Shown: piece by piece, positions 7,557-16,292 of the stretch
Position numbering within the stretch: the stretch's first letter is position 1
Layout of the letters: every line of letters begins with the position of its first letter
From: Pedobacter sp. SYSU D00535
GTDB taxonomy: Bacteria > Bacteroidota > Bacteroidia > Sphingobacteriales > Sphingobacteriaceae
Direction: 5' to 3'
DNA length: 64,000 nucleotides
NCBI RefSeq assembly: GCF_017355855.1
Contig: NZ_JAFEWD010000007.1
Location: forward strand, 62,001 to 126,000
Translations under genes and position numbers: made by a program
The notes under the pieces: generated by a model
What the model was told of the DNA's origin: nothing
The model's input: only the letters and a program-made list of their open reading frames with translations
Database searches by the model: none

Positions 7557-9023
7557 TTAACGTTGAATTCCTGTAATGATTACTGTTTGACCACCTTCTG
7601 TATTGGTGGTAATTCCACTACCGTCGGCGTTAGCAAATTTGGATTCTTGCCATGTATGCGGGTGAATATTCACCATAAAGGTGTTGGGTTTTCCAACGAT
7701 ATCTGAAATATCTAACATTGCTCCGTATTCCCAAGAACTTAAGCGACTACTGTTTGAAGGATTATACTTCGAGTTAAACTGGACGTCATTCCTTCTGTGG
7801 TTCATTTCCAACATTGGCTTCAAATCTTTAGTGGCGATATTGTACTGCCAGATTCTTCCGTCATGTTTGTTTTCAGCGTAGAAAGAGTCGCCATCCTCCT
7901 GAATATAAACGTAGTTCTGAGTTACGCAAATGTTGTCAGGGTTAACGATATGATTACCGGGATTTACGCCGCCATCCATTAAAGGAGTAAGTTTACCTTT
8001 AAGAGGGTCATTTGCATTCAGCTCCAGTTTGTAAATACGGCCCCACATGGTTTTGCCATCTACTGGAGTGATTTTATCTGCCTGAGAAATACCGGTAGCA
8101 GTGAAATAAATAACGCGACCAGCTTCAGCGCTGCCTTTGCCATAGTCCAGATCTTCTACACGAGCAAATTGAATAGCACCTTTTGCAACAGTTTGGGCAG
8201 CAAGCTGGGTTCCGGTGCTGGCTGTAACATCACTGTACTCTGCAAATTCGACATCGTAAGTAGTTCCAACGTTCATATCCATTTCTACTGAGTTCCGGTT
8301 AGGGCGTCTTAGCATGAAAAGTTTACCATTAGAAAGATCTCCAACAGTATTTGATAAATACAGATTCACCTGACCGTTCGAATCATCCTCACCAATAAGG
8401 ATGGCTGTTTTGCCAGGGAATGCAGTTTTAGGCAGTGGAACAGCATTTTCTGCGCTACATTTACCCAAGGCAGTTAATGTATGATCTTTTTTCTTGTCGT
8501 CCACAGATCCAAATGGATTAAGCTGATGGATCATTGATTCGGAACCTGATTCACCCGCTGTCAGGAATAGGGGGCCAAACCCATGTTCCTCCGGCGTCGC
8601 CATAGTAGCAGAACACAAGCGCATACCGCCTCCTGCTGCATCCAGAATGTATTCACCCTTTACTGGCTTTAGGTTTTTGTCCAGATGTACCCTTGAAACA
8701 GAGAAAAGAATCTCGTGATTATTAATCATAATATAGCCATCTCCATTAGGATCTTTCATGAATCCAGCACCGTCAGGCTGAGCACCAAATCTAAAATTGG
8801 GGGAACCTTCTAGTTGATCATCACTACTGATCAGCGGATAAATTTCTAGGCCCTCAAAGCCAGAAAGGGATTTTACAAGAGATGGAGTTACAGAGTGTGA
8901 TTGCAGGTTAAGAGCTTGTTGGTTGGTTTCTTTTCCGTCTTTATTACATCCCACCAAGGTGGCGGCACTAATTGCAGAAAAAGCAATGGCGGTAGATAAT
9001 TTACTTTGTACAAATAGTTTCAT
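7557..9023 (-). CDS. PhoX-like (DUF839) lipoprotein
   Basis: A 488-aa lipoprotein (lipobox LVGC near residue 26) with beta-propeller-like content. The segments MINNHEI, FLTAGESGSES and NPDNICVTQNYVYIQEDG match the PhoX/DUF839 family, some members of which are calcium-dependent alkaline phosphatases. It may therefore hydrolyse phosphomonoesters outside the inner membrane, but the family also contains non-phosphatases. The gene heads a unit with the di-haem peroxidase. A TAGCTTTG promoter box lies 19 bp upstream. Confidence 0.75.
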   Translation of the reverse strand: MKLFVQSKLSTAIAFSAISAATLVGCNKDGKETNQQALNLQSHSVTPSLVKSLSGFEGLEIYPLISSDDQLEGSPNFRFGAQPDGAGFMKDPNGDGYIMINNHEILFSVSRVHLDKNLKPVKGEYILDAAGGGMRLCSATMATPEEHGFGPLFLTAGESGSESMIHQLNPFGSVDDKKKDHTLTALGKCSAENAVPLPKTAFPGKTAILIGEDDSNGQVNLYLSNTVGDLSNGKLFMLRRPNRNSVEMDMNVGTTYDVEFAEYSDVTASTGTQLAAQTVAKGAIQFARVEDLDYGKGSAEAGRVIYFTATGISQADKITPVDGKTMWGRIYKLELNANDPLKGKLTPLMDGGVNPGNHIVNPDNICVTQNYVYIQEDGDSFYAENKHDGRIWQYNIATKDLKPMLEMNHRRNDVQFNSKYNPSNSSRLSSWEYGAMLDISDIVGKPNTFMVNIHPHTWQESKFANADGSGITTNTEGGQTVIITGIQR

Positions 9024-9042
9024 TGTCCTTTTAGTTTGCTGG

Positions 9043-9050
9043 CAAAGCTA
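9043..9050 (-). promoter_or_regulatory. -7 box upstream of the PhoX-like gene
   Basis: The minus strand reads TAGCTTTG, a full match to TAnnTTTG, ending 19 nt before the ATG at 9023. No -33 TTG at the expected spacing was seen. Confidence 0.4.
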
Positions 9051-9133
9051 TCGGACTAATGTAACTGGGGAATTAGCGACGTTTTAAATTTAAGTGAAGA
9101 GCTTCCCCTGGGTGTTAAGATTGAATTAACAGG

Positions 9134-9748
9134 TTAGAAAACAGTGGAGAGTTGACTAATAAAATGATTTATAATACCAGGGTAGAAAATGATAGTAATG
9201 ACTACTCCTGCAATGGCACCATAGAAGTGGGCATCGTGGTTGATGTTGCTGGATTGCTTAGACGCATAGGCGCTGTATAAGAGATATAAAACTCCAAACA
9301 CCACAGCGTTAATCGGAATAGGAATGAACATCAGGTAAAAAGATGCATCTGGATTGAACAAAATATAACTGAATACTACTGCCGACACTGCCCCTGAGGC
9401 CCCTAAACTGTTATACCAAAAGTGATCTTTGTGTTTAAGAATGGTGCTAAGATCGCTTAAAGCCAGACTTACAATATATAAAACAGCAAATTGTAAGGAA
9501 CCCAGATAGGTCTCTAAAGCAAATGCAAAGAAGTAGTAGGAGAGCATGTTGAAAAACAGGTGGCCCCAATCTTTATGGATTAAGCCACTGGTGAAAATGG
9601 AGTAAACGCGCTCTCCGCGACTAACACTGTAAGGATGTAACATAAACTTGCCATACACCTGTGGATTTGAAAAGGCGTACAGACTCGTTATAATAGTTAA
9701 TATAAAAATGATGCTGGCTACGGGAGTGTTGCTGATAAATTGTTCCAT
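9134..9748 (-). CDS. Rhomboid family intramembrane serine protease
   Basis: This 204-aa polytopic membrane protein has the rhomboid core: HKDWGHLFFNM (His63, Asn67, oxyanion side), GASGAVS with nucleophile Ser118, and HDAHFYGAIAG with catalytic His174. The family cleaves transmembrane segments inside the inner membrane. About six hydrophobic segments are visible and the length is normal for a minimal bacterial rhomboid. The substrate is unknown. It lies upstream of the PhoX-like gene on the same strand with a 110-bp gap that holds a separate promoter box. Confidence 0.9.
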   Translation of the reverse strand: MEQFISNTPVASIIFILTIITSLYAFSNPQVYGKFMLHPYSVSRGERVYSIFTSGLIHKDWGHLFFNMLSYYFFAFALETYLGSLQFAVLYIVSLALSDLSTILKHKDHFWYNSLGASGAVSAVVFSYILFNPDASFYLMFIPIPINAVVFGVLYLLYSAYASKQSSNINHDAHFYGAIAGVVITIIFYPGIINHFISQLSTVF

Positions 9749-9921
9749 TAAAATTTCCTCTCCACTTTCGTAAAGTACAATTATTACACCAAAGAAAGCA
9801 AGATTTTTACTACTGGACGAAAACTATTGATATCCTTGTGTTAAATTTTGCCGCAGGCCAAAGCAGCAGCAGAAACTCAATGTACTGCCCGCTGTTATAA
9901 ATGCGAAAGATTTAATGCCTG

Positions 9922-9955
9922 CGGAGGCGGCTTGGAAAAAGTAAAGTTGCCTCCG
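9922..9955 (+). other. Inverted repeat in the pepT 5' region
   Basis: CGGAGGC (9922-9928) pairs with GCCTCCG (9949-9955), ending 20 nt before the pepT ATG. The loop is A-rich. It could form in the leader RNA; function unknown. Confidence 0.35.
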
Positions 9956-9975
9956 ATTAACAAAAGTACTATCAA

Positions 9976-11232
9976 ATGGAAAGTTTAAAGAATTACAAAT
10001 ATACCTGCGTCGAACGGTTTTTAAGGTATGTAACTATTGACACTCAGTCTGATCCCTATTCACCAAGCAGTCCTTCTACCGAAAAGCAGAAAAATTTGGG
10101 CAGGTTGCTGGTTGAGGAACTGCAGCAAATGGGTGTTCAGGATGCAGAACTGGATGAATTCGGGTATGTATATGCTACCATTCCGGCTACTTCCAACAAA
10201 AATGTTCCTGTAATCTGCTTTTGCTCTCACATGGACACATCCCCTGACAGTAGCGGGGAGAACGTTAAGCCCACAATCCATAGAAATTTTAATGGGGAGG
10301 ATATTGTCCTTCCGGACGATTCGAACCAGGTGCTAAGACAATCTGAACATCCGGATCTACAACACCAGCATGGCAATGATATTATCACCGCTAGTGGCAC
10401 GACGCTATTGGGCGCCGACAATAAAGCCGGGCTTGCAGAGATTATGGATGCTGCACACTTTTTTATCTCACATCCCGAAATTAAACGTGGCAAAATTCGC
10501 ATTCTTTTTACCCCCGACGAGGAAATTGGTCGCGGTGTGGATAAGGTAAATATGGAAAAGCTGGGAGCCGATTTTGGGTACACGGTTGACGGAGAAACTG
10601 CAGGTTCCATTGAAAATGAGACTTTCTCGGCTGATTATGCCTTAATTACTGTCAAGGGCGTAAGCGCACATCCCGGTTTTGCAAAGGGTAAAATGGAAAG
10701 CGCCATCAAGATCGCCTCTGAGATCGTCGCTGCGATGCCTAAAGACCGACTAGCTCCCGAGAGCACCTCAGGAAAAGACGGCTTTATTCATCCCGTATCG
10801 ATAAAAGGGTCGGTGGAAGAAGCTAGCATAGAGTTTATTCTCCGCGATTTTGAGGAGGCTGAACTTCAAAATCATGAGCGGATATTGAAAGCGATAGCTG
10901 ATGAAATCATGGAGGGCTATCCTAACTCTTCCTATCAGTTGGAGATTAAGGAGCAATATCGCAACATGAAGCAGGTGCTGTCCAACCATCCCCAAACTAT
11001 TCAGTATGCGGAAGAGGCTATTCGCAGAGCGGGACTGGAACCGAAGCTGCAAAGCATCAGAGGGGGAACAGACGGTTCGAGACTTTCCTTTATGGGATTA
11101 CCATGCCCTAATATTTTTGCCGGCGAGCACGCGTTCCATGGCAAACAGGAATGGGTTTCGGTTCAGGATATGGAGAAAGCTGTTCAGACCATAGTCCATC
11201 TGGCTACTATTTGGGAGGAGAAAGCCGGGTAA
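9976..11232 (+). CDS. pepT: Peptidase T (tripeptide aminopeptidase)
   Basis: This 418-aa M20B metallopeptidase releases N-terminal residues from tripeptides in the cytoplasm. Zinc-site motifs are clear: CFCSHMDTSPD, LLGADNKAG, FTPDEEIGRGV, DGETAGSIENETFSAD and the C-terminal GEHAFHGKQEW. The dimerisation domain is inserted at about residues 210-330. Length and order match PepT closely. It is transcribed alone, with a 212-bp gap to the next gene; no clear terminator was seen beyond a weak ATTACAC/TGTAAT inverted repeat near 11254-11270. Confidence 0.95.
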   Translation: MESLKNYKYTCVERFLRYVTIDTQSDPYSPSSPSTEKQKNLGRLLVEELQQMGVQDAELDEFGYVYATIPATSNKNVPVICFCSHMDTSPDSSGENVKPTIHRNFNGEDIVLPDDSNQVLRQSEHPDLQHQHGNDIITASGTTLLGADNKAGLAEIMDAAHFFISHPEIKRGKIRILFTPDEEIGRGVDKVNMEKLGADFGYTVDGETAGSIENETFSADYALITVKGVSAHPGFAKGKMESAIKIASEIVAAMPKDRLAPESTSGKDGFIHPVSIKGSVEEASIEFILRDFEEAELQNHERILKAIADEIMEGYPNSSYQLEIKEQYRNMKQVLSNHPQTIQYAEEAIRRAGLEPKLQSIRGGTDGSRLSFMGLPCPNIFAGEHAFHGKQEWVSVQDMEKAVQTIVHLATIWEEKAG

Positions 11233-11432
11233 AGCGGATAACAGCAATTACACTAGATGTAATCTTACTTTACTATAGGTATATACCGAAAAATATCCTG
11301 CCGGAATAATTAAGTTTAGGCAGGGAGATAGTGTATTCAAAGTGCTATTGCTTTAAAGTCGCTGTTCTGCCGCTGTTCGTCGAAAATTCTATCCTTTTTA
11401 GCTCAAATAAATTTAGGAGTGGATTTCAACGA

Positions 11433-11440
11433 TATTTTTG
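11433..11440 (+). promoter_or_regulatory. TAnnTTTG -7 box just before the histidine kinase start
   Basis: TATTTTTG ends 4 nt before the ATG at 11445, so the predicted transcription start coincides with the start codon. The -33 side is weak. Confidence 0.4.
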
Positions 11441-11444
11441 TAGA

Positions 11445-12554
11445 ATGGCCATTAAACCACAGCAACTTAAATATATAACACCGGTTATCCATATTCTCTT
11501 TTGGATGCTGTTGTTTTTCCTTCCTTATATTCTCCGGCTTACCAGCACAGGCGTTCGGATGTCGGATAACATGCAGTTTCGACTGCTGTTAAATAATCTA
11601 GTTTTGATTGGTTTTTTCTACATCAACGCTTATTTCCTATACCCAAAAGTCTATGCAAACAAGCGTCTCGTGATCTACGCGATTACCCTGATTGCCTCAG
11701 TATTTTTGCTGATGAAAACGACCAGTTTTGTAGAGCGTGAATTTTTGCCTTTAAAGAGAAGCTCTGTTCCTGATAAGCAAACGGAAAAGGTAGTAGAGGC
11801 AAAGCCGAAGGTTCAGGAGGCGAAAAAGCGTAACTGGGATGGTAAAAAGGGGCCTTTTTTCTATTTCTCTCTGTTCCCATACATTTTCATCATTGGTATC
11901 AGTATTAGTTACAGGATTGTCAGGGATTCATCGAGGCAGGAAAAAATCCGCAAAGAAAAAGAAAACGAAACGCTGAAGTCAGAGTTGACATTCCTTCGTT
12001 CGCAGGTGAGCCCGCATTTTATGTTTAATGTTCTGAATACTTTGGTGTCTATGGCACGAAAGAAATCAGACCTGATGGAGCCCTCACTTATCAAGTTGTC
12101 GAACATGATGCGATATATGCTTTATGAGAGTAATGATGAGCGTATTACTGTCGAGCAGGAAGTTCAATATTTGAGAAGCTATATCGACTTGCAGTTGTTA
12201 CGATTTGGAGATGATCTCGATATCCGGCAGAACATCCAGCAGGATCTGGACGATTATCAGATTGAGCCGATGCTATTGATTGCATTTGTTGAAAACGCTT
12301 TTAAGCATGGGGTTGGTATGGTGGAGCAACCATTCATCAGGATAGCTCTGGCTGTCGACCGAAGCAAGCATCTTCTGCAGTTCAGGGTGGAGAATTCTGT
12401 GTCTCCAGTCGAAAGTGCGAAGGATAAGAGTTCCGGGATTGGTTTGACGAATATGCGACGACGCCTGGAGTTGCTTTATAAAGACCGCTACACGCTGGAA
12501 ACATCGGAGAATCAAGGGACCTTTGTCGCACAATTAAATATTTATTTAAAATGA
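11445..12554 (+). CDS. LytS/YehU-type sensor histidine kinase
   Basis: A 369-aa membrane kinase. Four hydrophobic segments occupy the first 155 residues, followed by a short coiled linker and the His_kinase motif [17 protein letters not shown] with the phospho-acceptor His in SPHF. The ATPase part shows FVENAFKHG (N-box) and [12 protein letters not shown] (G-box). It lacks a periplasmic sensor domain, as is usual in this family. The ATG at 11445 was chosen because a longer frame from 11331 adds 38 non-family residues and would cover the promoter box. It overlaps the response regulator by ATGA. Confidence 0.92.
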   Translation: MAIKPQQLKYITPVIHILFWMLLFFLPYILRLTSTGVRMSDNMQFRLLLNNLVLIGFFYINAYFLYPKVYANKRLVIYAITLIASVFLLMKTTSFVEREFLPLKRSSVPDKQTEKVVEAKPKVQEAKKRNWDGKKGPFFYFSLFPYIFIIGISISYRIVRDSSRQEKIRKEKENETLKSELTFLRSQVSPHFMFNVLNTLVSMARKKSDLMEPSLIKLSNMMRYMLYESNDERITVEQEVQYLRSYIDLQLLRFGDDLDIRQNIQQDLDDYQIEPMLLIAFVENAFKHGVGMVEQPFIRIALAVDRSKHLLQFRVENSVSPVESAKDKSSGIGLTNMRRRLELLYKDRYTLETSENQGTFVAQLNIYLK

Positions 12555-13261
12555 TCAAGTGCCTGATAATTGATGATGAGCGGTTTGCCATTGAACTTAT
12601 GGAAGATAACGTCAGCCAGGTGCCTTTTCTGGAACTGGTTGCCAGCTGCCGCAATGCAATGGACGCAATGAAGGTACTTAGTCAGCAGCCTGTTGATCTC
12701 ATTTTTTTGGATGTTCAGATGCCCGGCCTTACGGGTTTGCAGTTCCTGAAAACGTTGACCAGTCCGCCTATGGTGATCCTCGTGACTGCTTACGAGAAGT
12801 ATGCCCTGGATGGTTTTAACCTGGACGTGCTGGATTACCTGGTAAAACCTTTTCCCTTTGAACGCTTTCTGAAGGCTGTTAATAAAGCGCTGGAGTTGTA
12901 TAATCTGAAAAATCAACAAAGCACCGGTCAGCTTGCCGGAAATGACTGCTTGTTTGTGAATGCGGATTACTCGTTAGTCAAGATTAACATCCCCGATATT
13001 TTATATGTAGAGGGATTAAAGGATTACATCAAAATCTACCTTGCAGATGCAGAAAAGCCCGTGATTACGCGGCTTAGTATGCGTTTTATGGAAGAAAAGC
13101 TACCAGCAGATCGTTTTATGCGGGTGCACAAATCTTACATTATTTCACTCAATCGACTGGTGGCCTTTAAGAAAAACAGGGTAATGATCAGTTCTACTGA
13201 AATTCCTGTTAGTGATAACTATAAAGAGTCGCTTTTAGCCTACATGGGACAGCATAACTGA
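12551..13261 (+). CDS. LytTR-family response regulator
   Basis: A 236-aa two-domain regulator. The receiver domain (1-120) has acidic IIDDER, phospho-acceptor Asp in [10 protein letters not shown] and Lys in DYLVKPF. The LytTR DNA-binding domain (about 135-236) contains [16 protein letters not shown] and [12 protein letters not shown]. The start overlaps the kinase stop, so they form a two-component pair. LytTR proteins bind direct repeats upstream of targets; the adjacent barrel-protein gene 140 bp downstream is the obvious candidate target (inference). Confidence 0.93.
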   Translation: MIKCLIIDDERFAIELMEDNVSQVPFLELVASCRNAMDAMKVLSQQPVDLIFLDVQMPGLTGLQFLKTLTSPPMVILVTAYEKYALDGFNLDVLDYLVKPFPFERFLKAVNKALELYNLKNQQSTGQLAGNDCLFVNADYSLVKINIPDILYVEGLKDYIKIYLADAEKPVITRLSMRFMEEKLPADRFMRVHKSYIISLNRLVAFKKNRVMISSTEIPVSDNYKESLLAYMGQHN

Positions 13262-13328
13262 AATCGATAGAATCCGAGCGTTTGTCTCTTTAATCGCCGG
13301 AGAAGTATCATTCAATTTTTTCGCCTTT

Positions 13329-13346
13329 AACTTGGATGTAAACTTG
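13329..13346 (+). repeat. AACTTG direct repeat upstream of the barrel gene
   Basis: AACTTG occurs at 13329-13334 and 13341-13346 (12-bp period), with a CTTG at 13349-13352. It lies about 60 bp before the start at 13402 and next to a LytTR regulator gene. Weak evidence for an operator. Confidence 0.25.
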
Positions 13347-13401
13347 CTCTTGAAATAACATCTAAACATAATTCACACGCTGAAGAAACAAAACAACGAC
13401 A

Positions 13402-16239
13402 ATGAAAAAAATTTTGCTTCTGTTAATAACTGTCATTTGTACATTAACAGCATCGGCCCAAATTGGTAGAGAAGTAACGGGTGTGCTACGCGACTCAACC
13501 GGGCAGAGTGTAATTGGCGCTACCATACGCCTCACTTCCCCCAGTGATACCCTCTCTGTAAGTAGCAACGTAAACGGAGCTTTTACCTTCCGGAATGTTA
13601 AATCCTCTCAGTTTCTTCTTAGTATTTCCTCTTTGGGATATCAGAATCTGAACAAGCGATTCTTGTTCAAAGAAGGAACTACTCCTCTTCAACTGGAGCC
13701 AATTGTACTAAAGACAGCAAGCAATGTGCTGAATGAAGTTCAGGTATCCGCAACCAGAGGAATCACCATAAAAGAAGACACAGTAGAATATCGCGCAGCT
13801 GATTTTCCGGTAAGAGAAAACTCAGTAGCAGAAGATATCATTAAAAAGCTACCTGGAGTTGAGGTTGACCGGGAAGGAAACGTTACCACACAGGGTAAAA
13901 GCGTTACTCGTGTAAGGGTTAACGGTCGTGACTATTTTGAAGGAGATTTGAAGACAGCTACTCAAAATCTTCCTGCGGAGATTATAGATAAGATTCAAAT
14001 CATAGACGATTATGGCGACCAGGCTGCTATTACTGGTATCCGCGAAGGTGAGGCGGACAAGATCATTAACATCCAGTTGAGAACTAATAAGGGGATGGTA
14101 ATCAATGGTACTGGCGGGCTAGGGAGTCAGGAAAGGTATCAGCTGACCGGAAACGGACAGTTTATGAATGATGATCAACAGTTGGCAATCATTTTAAATT
14201 TGAATAATAATAATGCTTCACCATTTAGTTTTGGAGGAGGTGGCGGAAGAGGCTTTGGTGGCGGCGGCGGCCGAAGCGGCAACTTCGGCGGTAGCTTCAG
14301 CGGCGGTGGCTTTGGTGGCGGTGGTGGTTTCGGAAATAACAGCGGCGGTATTACAAATACAACAGGCGGAGGCCTTAACTTCCGGGATGACTGGGGTAAA
14401 AAGGTAAAGGTTTTTGGTAGCTACCGATTTATGTCTCGTAACACCGATTTAATTTCAAACAGCGTAAGAACAGATTTTATCAGGGATACAACGCGGACCA
14501 ACACAAATGTGAGTCTCCTCACGGATATTTTTGAAGACAGGGATACCAGAACAAACAATCATAATTTAAACTTCAACCTGGAGTATCAGATAGATTCACT
14601 GAATTATTTGAGGGTGTCCCCTTTTGTTAGCATTTCAGGTAATAACACTGATAATATTTCCAACCAATTGCAACAGCGTGAGGGTGTCAATATACAGAAC
14701 AGGGAGCTATTTAACATGTCCGAATCTAGCAGCCCCTTTTTAGGTGGAAATATCATCTTTAATCATCGCTTTAGAAAACCTGGTAAAAATCTATCTATCG
14801 CCGGCACTATTGGTAGATCCAATAACACGTCTTACCAGGAGGCGAGGGATGATTTTGAGTTTTTTATTGAAGATGAGACCCGAGACTCGGTTTACCTCCG
14901 CCGGATAGACGTCAACAATCGCAGCATTAACACCAATGCTAATGTGACATACAGCGAGCCCCTGGGTAAATTCTCCAGACTTGATTTTGGGTATAATTTC
15001 TCGAAGGCTAATTATGATAATAGTCGTTTAACAGATGTTTTCAACAATCAGGGGGTTTTTGTTACCGATCCGGCATTGAGTAATGTATTCAATTACTCAT
15101 TTACTACCAATCGCTTTAGCTTGAATTATCGTTTTGACAAACAACGGCTGTACAATTTTAACCTCGGATTGACGGCTCAACCTACCTTGCTGGATGGCTT
15201 TTCGGAAACAAACCAGGTAAGTGTGAATAGAAAAGGCTTCAATTTGTTCCCTACAGCCCGTTTCTCTTATAATTTTGCCCGTACTCGCTCTCTAAATATT
15301 AACTACGCGGGTCGGAGCACTGAGCCGAGTTTTAGTCAGATTCAGCCGGTTCGTGATATCTCGGATATACAACGTCCAGTGGTAGGAAATCCTAAGCTAA
15401 ATGCAGCATTCACCCAATCACTAAACATATCTTACAATACTACCGACCCTAGAACCGGCTTATTTTTCAACGCAGGGCTAAACGGAAATGTGATTGATGA
15501 TCGTATTACCAGGAATGTGGTATTCCACGACCAGATAATTGCGGAAGGTGACACGATTTTCAACGTTCAGGAAACGAACTACCTGAATGCCGACGGCTAC
15601 TATTCTACCAATGCTAATTATTCTTTTGGGAAGTCTTTTGCGGAACGTAAATATCGGATTTCGTTAAACGGTTCATTGAATTTTAGCAATGACGTCACTT
15701 ACAATAATAATCAAAGGAATATAGGAAGGAACTGGTCGATCAGACAAGGTATTCGTGGACAGATTAACCCGAATCAGAATCTGGAGATTTACCCGGCCAT
15801 TAGTTACAGACGGACTTGGTTAAATTATACTTTACCTGTAAGCAACGATACCAAAGCGGAAACCTGGGACTTCGATCTGAACGGAAGGGTGTTTTTCTTC
15901 AAGACATTTATTTTGGGCTTAGATGCTAGTTACAATATTAATCGCGGCTATAGTTCGATCAACACTAGTCCTTTCATTTTGAATACCTATCTCGAGAAGC
16001 AATTCTTCAACAAGAGAGGTACTTTGAGGATGCAGGCCTTCGACGTAATGAAGGAAGCAGTGGCGGTAAACAGATCACAGGGAGAAAATTCTTTCACAGA
16101 TAGTCAGAATAACCGCTTAACCCGGTATTATATGCTAACGTTCAGCTATCGGTTCCAGAAGTATCCCGGGGGAATACAACCGAATTTCCAAAGAAACAGG
16201 GATATGATGAGAGGAACCCCTGGAGAACCGCGCGATTAA
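13402..16239 (+). CDS. Outer-membrane beta-barrel protein, TonB-receptor-like, with carboxypeptidase-regulatory-like N-domain
   Basis: A 945-aa exported protein with signal peptide (cleavage after TASAQ). Residues about 25-110 form a carboxypeptidase-regulatory-like domain (VTGVLRDSTGQSVIGATIRL). Next comes a plug-like region (EDIIKKLPGVEVDREGNV) and a large C-terminal barrel rich in alternating aromatic strands. This is the OMP_b-brl_3 type of Bacteroidetes barrel protein. It lacks a SusD partner nearby, so it is not an obvious polysaccharide-uptake pair. A Gly-rich insertion of about 45 residues starts near residue 276. Substrate unknown. It may be controlled by the LytS/LytTR pair just upstream. 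Confidence 0.85.
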   Translation: MKKILLLLITVICTLTASAQIGREVTGVLRDSTGQSVIGATIRLTSPSDTLSVSSNVNGAFTFRNVKSSQFLLSISSLGYQNLNKRFLFKEGTTPLQLEPIVLKTASNVLNEVQVSATRGITIKEDTVEYRAADFPVRENSVAEDIIKKLPGVEVDREGNVTTQGKSVTRVRVNGRDYFEGDLKTATQNLPAEIIDKIQIIDDYGDQAAITGIREGEADKIINIQLRTNKGMVINGTGGLGSQERYQLTGNGQFMNDDQQLAIILNLNNNNASPFSFGGGGGRGFGGGGGRSGNFGGSFSGGGFGGGGGFGNNSGGITNTTGGGLNFRDDWGKKVKVFGSYRFMSRNTDLISNSVRTDFIRDTTRTNTNVSLLTDIFEDRDTRTNNHNLNFNLEYQIDSLNYLRVSPFVSISGNNTDNISNQLQQREGVNIQNRELFNMSESSSPFLGGNIIFNHRFRKPGKNLSIAGTIGRSNNTSYQEARDDFEFFIEDETRDSVYLRRIDVNNRSINTNANVTYSEPLGKFSRLDFGYNFSKANYDNSRLTDVFNNQGVFVTDPALSNVFNYSFTTNRFSLNYRFDKQRLYNFNLGLTAQPTLLDGFSETNQVSVNRKGFNLFPTARFSYNFARTRSLNINYAGRSTEPSFSQIQPVRDISDIQRPVVGNPKLNAAFTQSLNISYNTTDPRTGLFFNAGLNGNVIDDRITRNVVFHDQIIAEGDTIFNVQETNYLNADGYYSTNANYSFGKSFAERKYRISLNGSLNFSNDVTYNNNQRNIGRNWSIRQGIRGQINPNQNLEIYPAISYRRTWLNYTLPVSNDTKAETWDFDLNGRVFFFKTFILGLDASYNINRGYSSINTSPFILNTYLEKQFFNKRGTLRMQAFDVMKEAVAVNRSQGENSFTDSQNNRLTRYYMLTFSYRFQKYPGGIQPNFQRNRDMMRGTPGEPRD

Positions 16240-16263
16240 CTTTTATACTAAGCACGAATGGAA

Positions 16264-16287
16264 AAGGCCTGCAATTTTGCAGGCCTT
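16264..16287. terminator. Bidirectional terminator hairpin
   Basis: AAGGCCTGCAA and TTGCAGGCCTT form an 11-bp stem with a 2-nt spacer between the convergent barrel and GH3 genes, flanked by A- and T-rich sequence on both sides. Confidence 0.75.
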
Positions 16288-16292
16288 CTTCG

